NCBI GenBank assembly: GCA_965603495.1
Contig: CBFDDF010000001.1
Location: forward strand, 434,001 to 498,000
From: Thiomicrorhabdus sp965603495
GTDB lineage: Bacteria > Pseudomonadota > Gammaproteobacteria > Thiomicrospirales > Thiomicrospiraceae
DNA: 64,000 nucleotides
Direction of reading: 5' to 3'
Shown: positions 59,394-64,000 of the stretch, in pieces
Layout: every line of letters starts with the position of its first letter
Numbering within the stretch: the first letter of the stretch is position 1
Notes under the pieces: model-generated
Seen by the model: only the letters and a program-made list of their open reading frames with translations
The model's database searches: none
Told to the model about the DNA's origin: nothing
Program-made: the position numbers and the translations under genes

Positions 59394-60230
59394 ATGTCGT
59401 TCTTGCTACTCTCCGCGTTAAGTAAGTCATCTGGAAAAGAGGCTGTTTCAAAGTCACCAGGCCTGGTAAGTTTTGAAACACATCAAATTCAACAGATTAA
59501 AGCCACCCGCATTTGGTTGTTAACCTACATTGCCCTTTTTACTTCACTATTAGCGTTTTTTATTTTAATCATTACCTTGGTTGAGCTAGAGAGTTCGACG
59601 CCAAAGCGTAATTATCAAAAATTAGTCAACCAGCTTTATCAAGAGACAGTGTATCAATCTCAGCAACAGGGCTTGAGTTGGTTAGCGGTCGAAAACACGC
59701 TGAGTAAAGGCGTGCGCCTGACCTTAAATCCCGAAACGATTCCCAATCAATCCCTGTTTACCTCGGCGCGAGCACAGCTCAATCCACGCTATCTACCCTA
59801 TATAAGGGGCTTATCTGAGTTACTGCAGAACCTATCTTTAGAAAGCTTTATACAAAGAAATCAAAAACTAGTTAAAGGGATTGAAATCGCGGGATTTGAG
59901 GTTCAATTGGTGATTCGGATCGAAGGTCATACCGACTCGCGACCGCTTGCTCAAACTGCGCTCTTTGAGAGTAACGTTGAGCTCAGTACCTTTAGAGCCT
60001 ACGCCATGATGAAGTTATTGAGGTTGTATACAGGCTTGCCAGATTCACAGTTTGCGATGGCTGGTTATGGGAGTTTTCATAATCTGCTTGAAGATACCGC
60101 TGCGGATGAAAATCGTCGGGTCGAAATATATCTATTACCGCAACTTAGGACAAAACCTTTTAAGGGCATTGCGCCTGTTGCTGCACCAAAACTTGATGTT
60201 CAACCAACGATAGGCGATAACCCACTATGA
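59394..60230 (+). CDS. MotB-like OmpA-domain protein lacking the ion-binding Asp
   Basis: A 278-residue protein with a cytoplasmic N-terminus, one membrane helix (about 41-63) and a C-terminal OmpA/MotB peptidoglycan-binding domain (about 165-255; IEGHTDSRPL, FRAYAMMKLL, MAGYGSF, ENRRVEIYL). In the helix, WLLTYIALFTSLLAFF aligns with the MotB segment where Asp is expected; here that position is Ala47. The protein may therefore not conduct ions by itself. The N-terminal extension carries an exact palindrome copy (SPGLVS). The start ATG has AAGGAG upstream. Confidence 0.82.
   Translation: MSFLLLSALSKSSGKEAVSKSPGLVSFETHQIQQIKATRIWLLTYIALFTSLLAFFILIITLVELESSTPKRNYQKLVNQLYQETVYQSQQQGLSWLAVENTLSKGVRLTLNPETIPNQSLFTSARAQLNPRYLPYIRGLSELLQNLSLESFIQRNQKLVKGIEIAGFEVQLVIRIEGHTDSRPLAQTALFESNVELSTFRAYAMMKLLRLYTGLPDSQFAMAGYGSFHNLLEDTAADENRRVEIYLLPQLRTKPFKGIAPVAAPKLDVQPTIGDNPL
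59456..59467. repeat. Dispersed palindrome, exact core (MotB-like gene)
   Basis: ACCAGGCCTGGT, encoding P-G-L-V in the N-terminal cytoplasmic extension. The last copy in the window. Confidence 0.9.
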
Positions 60231-60910
60231 GTGTCGCGCATGAGAGAGCAAAAAGTGCGTGGTTATTAGTCTTTGGGGATGTCATCACCCTACTGATTAC
60301 CTTTTTTATTATGATGATCATTATCAATAAAAGTGAGGTTTCTAAAATTCAGGTCTGGGCGGATAAACAGGTCACGGCCTCTTATGTCTTGTTGCAGAGA
60401 GAAATTGATGAGCAAAATCTGACGGTGGTCAGCGCGGGTCGTAATCCAAACGGTATATTACTCTCCATTAACCATGCAAACGCCTTTCAAAGTGGTCGTT
60501 TTGAACCCTCTACAGAATTATCAGCAGAGCTACAGGTGATTGGTCAATTATTACCGAAAATCCCTATCCTCAAGCTTGAGCAGCTTGCTGATAGTGTTGA
60601 GATTATTCAACAAGCGGGTGCAGATGGTTATGAGTGGTTGGTAGAAGTCACTGTTGATGGTCATACAGATAATGATTCAATTGATCCAAAATCTCGACTG
60701 CGTAACAATTGGTTTTTAAGTACTTTGCGAGCGCAAGCGGTGATGCAGGAACTCTATGTCACCAGCGGATTGTCAGCCAGTTTGTTTTCAGTTTCGGGTT
60801 ACGGCGAGTTTCAGCCGATTGCATCCAATGAAAGCGCTGAAGGAAAAGATCAAAATAGGCGGGTAGAGGTCTTAATTAGCGCCCGTTTTCAGGAGCGCTT
60901 GGCAGAGTAA
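60227..60910 (+). CDS. MotB-like OmpA-domain protein with the ion-binding Asp
   Basis: A 227-residue protein: one membrane helix (about 12-35) with WLLVFGDVITLLITFF, where Asp18 matches the ion-binding aspartate of MotB. A C-terminal OmpA domain (about 135-220) has VDGHTDND, RAQAVMQEL, SGYGEFQP and QNRRVEVLI. It overlaps the preceding gene by 4 bp. Together with the MotA-like gene it could form an energised complex anchored to peptidoglycan. Why two MotB-like subunits are needed is unknown. Confidence 0.85.
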   Translation: MSVAHERAKSAWLLVFGDVITLLITFFIMMIIINKSEVSKIQVWADKQVTASYVLLQREIDEQNLTVVSAGRNPNGILLSINHANAFQSGRFEPSTELSAELQVIGQLLPKIPILKLEQLADSVEIIQQAGADGYEWLVEVTVDGHTDNDSIDPKSRLRNNWFLSTLRAQAVMQELYVTSGLSASLFSVSGYGEFQPIASNESAEGKDQNRRVEVLISARFQERLAE

Positions 60911-60924
60911 ATCGTTTGACTGTC

Positions 60925-62685
60925 TCAGTTTAAAAGATGTTTACTGTCGGTGACTTTGAAAAGTCCCACTTCACTTTGTAGGGTTTGTGACAGTTTCAGC
61001 AGCTTAAATGATTGCTCACCAGTCTGCTCGACCAGTAGGGTGTTCTGCTGAATACCTTGATCGAGTTCAGCAATGTTTTGGTTCATCTGCTGAATTCCCT
61101 GGGACTGTTCTATTGTGCTGTGAGAGATGCTGCCCACAATCTCATTGACGGTTTGTACGCTCAGGTGGATTTTTTCAAAAGTTTCATTGGTTCGGTTCAA
61201 TTGATCCGAACCGTGGTTGACTTGACTCACCACCACATCAATCAGATCTCTAATCTGTTTGGCAGAGTCGGCTGATTTTTGCGCAAGGTTACGCACTTCA
61301 GAAGCAACCACTGCAAAACCACGTCCTTGTTCTCCGGCTCGAGCCGCTTCTACCGCAGCATTCAAAGCTAATAAGTTGGTTTGGAAAGCGATGCTGTCAA
61401 TCATGCTGACGATTTCACTGATACGCAAGCTGGAGTTTTGAATGTCCTGCATGGAGCTGACGGTTTTTTCCATGACCTGAGCGCCTTCTTGCGCAATGGT
61501 TTGGGTTTCCTCACTCAGCTTATTTGCATCCTTGGCATTCTGCGCAGTTTCTTGAATTGCAGCGGTCATCTCTTCCATCGCCGTAGCCGTCTGTTCAATG
61601 GAGGCCGCTTGTTGTTGCGTGCGCTCTGACAGTGATGCATTACCAGCGGAGATTTCTTTAATCCCATTAGTGACATGCATTGCGGTATTAATGACCGTTT
61701 GCATGGTTTGATTTAGGTGGCTCGAAGTTCCGTTGAGTTGGTTTTTCAGCAGGTTCATTTCCCCTAGAAAATCACCGCTGATTTGATGCTGTAAGTTCTG
61801 ATTCGATAGATGCTCAATGGCAATGTTAATCGCACCTAATCCAGTTTCTAACGATTCTAGAGCGCCATTGATATAGTTCTTTAAATCATTAAACCGACCA
61901 GCGGCTGAGACGGTGACACGGCGGTCGAAGCTACAGTTAGTGACATTAGCCATCACCAAGTTAATGTCATCAATGATTTCGTCCATGCTCTGCATGGCAT
62001 TGTCGACGGTGGTTTTAAGTTCGCCTTGTACGCGTTGATCCATGCGTGCTGAGAAATTACCCGAGGCCAATGCTTGCATAATGGTGTCCAGAGACTCCAT
62101 GGTAATTGCGACACTCTCAATTGAAGAATTTACATTATCCCTGAAATCTGCTAAATCCCCCTGGACTTCAATATCTATTTTTTGGTTAAACGCACCATTG
62201 GCAACTAAGCTGAGCTTGGCATTGGTTTCATCAAAGACGTTTTTCAAATTACCAGTCAGGTTGTTGAAGCTATTGATGACACTGCCGACTTCATCAGAGT
62301 GTAACGCATTCAAGATTTTGGAAAAATCATTACTATGGGTGATTTCTTCAATACCATTTTGCATGGATTGCAGTGGACGAGCGATTTTACCGATTAGGGT
62401 AAAGTACATCAGGGCAATGAACAGTAGAACGGCAATCACCACAGCGACGATAAACATATCGATAAGTTGGTTGGTCGACACAATAAGAGACTGAAATTGT
62501 TGGGCTTGGCTAGCCGCCACCAGCTCTTGTATTGTTTGCCATTGATCCAACAGGATTTGTGTATTTGATTTGATCATCAGGAAAGCGGAAACGAAAAATA
62601 CCCCCGCAAAAACCATCATGATTAATAGCAAGTAACTTAAGGTCGTTATTTTAGTCTTGCTCCAAGCCGTTTTAAGTGAAAACAT
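60925..62685 (-). CDS. Methyl-accepting chemotaxis protein with several HAMP units
   Basis: A 586-residue chemoreceptor. Two membrane helices (about 15-37 and 75-97) enclose a periplasmic part of only about 38 residues, too small for a usual ligand domain. Three or more HAMP-like units follow (about 98-330), then the signalling domain with the hairpin tip IAFQTNLLALNAAVEAARAGEQGRGFAVVA. No NWETF-type C-terminal pentapeptide. It is convergent with the motor-like operon. It may sense the membrane or cytoplasmic state, which is inference. Confidence 0.93.
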   Translation of the reverse strand: MFSLKTAWSKTKITTLSYLLLIMMVFAGVFFVSAFLMIKSNTQILLDQWQTIQELVAASQAQQFQSLIVSTNQLIDMFIVAVVIAVLLFIALMYFTLIGKIARPLQSMQNGIEEITHSNDFSKILNALHSDEVGSVINSFNNLTGNLKNVFDETNAKLSLVANGAFNQKIDIEVQGDLADFRDNVNSSIESVAITMESLDTIMQALASGNFSARMDQRVQGELKTTVDNAMQSMDEIIDDINLVMANVTNCSFDRRVTVSAAGRFNDLKNYINGALESLETGLGAINIAIEHLSNQNLQHQISGDFLGEMNLLKNQLNGTSSHLNQTMQTVINTAMHVTNGIKEISAGNASLSERTQQQAASIEQTATAMEEMTAAIQETAQNAKDANKLSEETQTIAQEGAQVMEKTVSSMQDIQNSSLRISEIVSMIDSIAFQTNLLALNAAVEAARAGEQGRGFAVVASEVRNLAQKSADSAKQIRDLIDVVVSQVNHGSDQLNRTNETFEKIHLSVQTVNEIVGSISHSTIEQSQGIQQMNQNIAELDQGIQQNTLLVEQTGEQSFKLLKLSQTLQSEVGLFKVTDSKHLLN

Positions 62686-62875
62686 TTACTGTTTACCTCT
62701 CCATAAAATTAATGGGTGGCATAATACGATAATTAAGGGCTTGTCGCTATGATTCTGTTGCCTTTAAGCGCTCAAATTTTCCATGTGCTCATAAGTGCAC
62801 TTGATAAGCTCTGATAAGGGTTGTTTATACGTATGATTGAGGCGAGGGTGACTGAATGTGATGTAAAAGATAAAA

Positions 62876-63583
62876 TCAGCGGGGAAGTTGCCAGTCAATA
62901 GGGTGGTTTGAGTGCGCCGTAAGATAGTCATTGGTTTGAGAAAAGGGGTGACTGCCAAAAAAACCACGGTAGGCTGATAGTGGTGACGGGTGCGGGCTCT
63001 CAATCACTAAGTGTCTATGGCGATCAATGACATTGCCTTTTTTCTGTGCATAAGCGCCCCATAAAATAAACACACAATGCTCACGCTGAGTATTGACTGC
63101 TTGAATGATCGCATCGGTAAAGGTTTCCCAACCCTTATTTTGATGAGAATTGGCTTGACCAGCTTCGACGGTTAATACTGCATTAAGGAGTAATACGCCT
63201 TGTTCCGCCCAAGGTTGTAAAAACCCTGTGTGGCTATTGTCGACCTGAACATCAGTGAGTAATTCTTTATTGATGTTCTGTAAGGATTTTGGCAGCGGTT
63301 TAACCTCTGGCAATACAGAGAAGCACAAGCCGTGCGCATGGCCAACGGTAGGATAAGGGTCTTGGCCTAAGATCACCACTTTGACTTCAGAGAGTGGCGT
63401 GCTTTGTAAAGCGTTAAACCACAGGTTTTTGGGGGGTAATATTGCTTTTCCCAGGCGCAGTTCCGAGGCGAGAAAAATTTGTAAACTCTGCATGTAAGGC
63501 TGTTGCAGTTGGTTTTCTACAACAGACTGCCAATCATGGGGTAACTCATTAGGTAAATTCAGCTCAAACATCTTTGAAGTCAA
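62876..63583 (-). CDS. ung: Uracil-DNA glycosylase
   Basis: Ung removes uracil from DNA. It has 235 residues. The catalytic Asp is in VVILGQDPYPT near residue 72, GVLLLNAVLTVE follows, and the DNA-intercalating loop is HPSPLSAYRGFFG near 196. The start is M-T-S-K-M-F-E-L; the Met five codons in (63571) is an equally good start with the usual length. pdxH lies upstream in the same direction, 11 bp away. Confidence 0.97.
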   Translation of the reverse strand: MTSKMFELNLPNELPHDWQSVVENQLQQPYMQSLQIFLASELRLGKAILPPKNLWFNALQSTPLSEVKVVILGQDPYPTVGHAHGLCFSVLPEVKPLPKSLQNINKELLTDVQVDNSHTGFLQPWAEQGVLLLNAVLTVEAGQANSHQNKGWETFTDAIIQAVNTQREHCVFILWGAYAQKKGNVIDRHRHLVIESPHPSPLSAYRGFFGSHPFSQTNDYLTAHSNHPIDWQLPR

Positions 63584-63594
63584 TTACTTTGTGG

Positions 63595-64000
63595 TTAAGG
63601 TGAAAGTCGAGCGACAGACCATGAATGCTCAAGTGAGTTTTGCTCAGTTGATGCTTCATCCGTCTCTAAAATGAAACTAAAACGGTCATGTAAGCGATTC
63701 GGGCGACCTTGCCAAAATTCAAATTTATGCGCTGTCAAACGATAGCCTCCCCAATGGGCGGGATGCGGCACTTTACTATTGGCAAAGCGTTCAGCATTCT
63801 CGGCGAAGGCCGTTTCTAGTGCATCACGACTGGTAACTTCATGGCTTTGCGAAGACGTAAAGGCGGCCAGTTGGCTGTCTTTAGGTCGAGAATGAAAATA
63901 GGCCTCAGATTCTGCTAAAGAGGTTTTGCTTAATACGCCTTCAATCCGAATTTGACGATCCAGTTCGGGCCAAAAGAACAGCAGCGCCGCTTTAGGATTG
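63595..64000 (-). CDS. pdxH: Pyridoxamine 5'-phosphate oxidase, C-terminal part (5' end outside window)
   Basis: The minus strand is open from the window edge to a TAA at 63595-63597, about 135 codons. The translation includes NPKAALLFFWPELDRQIRIEG, ESEAYFHSRPKDS, WGGYRLTAHKFEFWQG, and RPNRLHDRF, ending in WSVARLSP. These are the FMN- and substrate-binding segments of PdxH, which makes pyridoxal 5'-phosphate. The start codon lies beyond base 64000. Confidence 0.95.
   Translation of the reverse strand, partial: NPKAALLFFWPELDRQIRIEGVLSKTSLAESEAYFHSRPKDSQLAAFTSSQSHEVTSRDALETAFAENAERFANSKVPHPAHWGGYRLTAHKFEFWQGRPNRLHDRFSFILETDEASTEQNSLEHSWSVARLSP

Noticed and set aside
58552..60910. Zorya-type phage defence system
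   Set aside because: MotA/MotB-like genes are present but no ZorC, ZorD helicase or ZorE nuclease lies nearby, and the MotA-like protein has no long C-terminal tail.
62764..63003. Minus-strand frame overlapping ung as a gene
   Set aside because: It overlaps the 3' end of ung in another frame and looks random.
1..64000. tRNA genes, CRISPR arrays, insertion sequences and prophage
   Set aside because: No cloverleaf-like or T-loop patterns, no spaced direct repeats, no transposase or integrase motifs were seen.

Overview
The window is a gammaproteobacterial chromosome segment with moderate-to-low GC. It has no rRNA, tRNA, CRISPR array, insertion sequence or prophage that I can see. Gene content suggests a marine sulfur-oxidising relative of Thiomicrospira, Thiomicrorhabdus or Hydrogenovibrio. 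This is an inference from family resemblance, from a persulfide/thiosulfate module (ArsR-rhodanese regulator, metallo-beta-lactamase, MFS, YeeE/YedE, TusA) and from a perfect CIRCE element ahead of groESL.

Layout. Bases 1-15.5 kb hold the translation superoperon in the classical order: fusA (partial), tuf, the S10 genes, the spc genes through secY, and the alpha genes through rplQ. rpmJ is missing between secY and rpsM. Candidate promoters precede rpsJ, rplN and rpsM, and the first two are followed by terminator-like hairpins. From 15.5 to 24 kb come tatD-tcdA, then leftward uvrA, a DUF2927 protein and a SIMPL-domain protein, then a YajR-type MFS transporter and phnN. From 24 to 28.4 kb come an AMP/thymidine phosphorylase, a CapA-like protein, a YbaK-type deacylase and ssb. 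From 28.4 to 36 kb is the sulfur and metal section: a methyltransferase, the ArsR-rhodanese regulator, the metallo-beta-lactamase, an MFS transporter, YeeE/YedE, a DUF302 protein and a copper-type P-ATPase. From 36 to 44.7 kb lie an unknown protein, ispB, rplU-rpmA-obgE, proB, groESL and a GST-like protein. From 44.7 to 57 kb lie a cache/PAS/GGDEF/EAL protein, argC, erpA, citrate synthase, anmK, an M23 peptidase, tusA and glyQS. The final part has gmhB, a PlsC-type acyltransferase, a MotA-like gene with two MotB-like genes, a chemoreceptor, ung and the 3' part of pdxH.

The strongest unexplained signal is a dispersed palindrome, consensus TGACCAGGCCTGGTCA with core ACCAGGCCTGGT. I count 18 copies between 16.1 and 59.5 kb: 7 exact in the 12-bp core, 7 with one change and 4 with two. 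They lie both between and inside genes and are absent from the ribosomal operons. Two intergenic copies sit at the centre of longer perfect palindromes of 34 and 42 bp whose arms differ from each other. This looks like a genome-wide signal, such as an uptake sequence, a HIP1-like palindrome or a nucleoid-protein site, rather than a transposon.

Other points of interest are a three-gene stator-like operon in which one MotB-like protein lacks the ion-binding Asp, a possible NMP to ribose-1,5-bisphosphate to PRPP salvage pair, and matching ArsR-type operators in the sulfur module.
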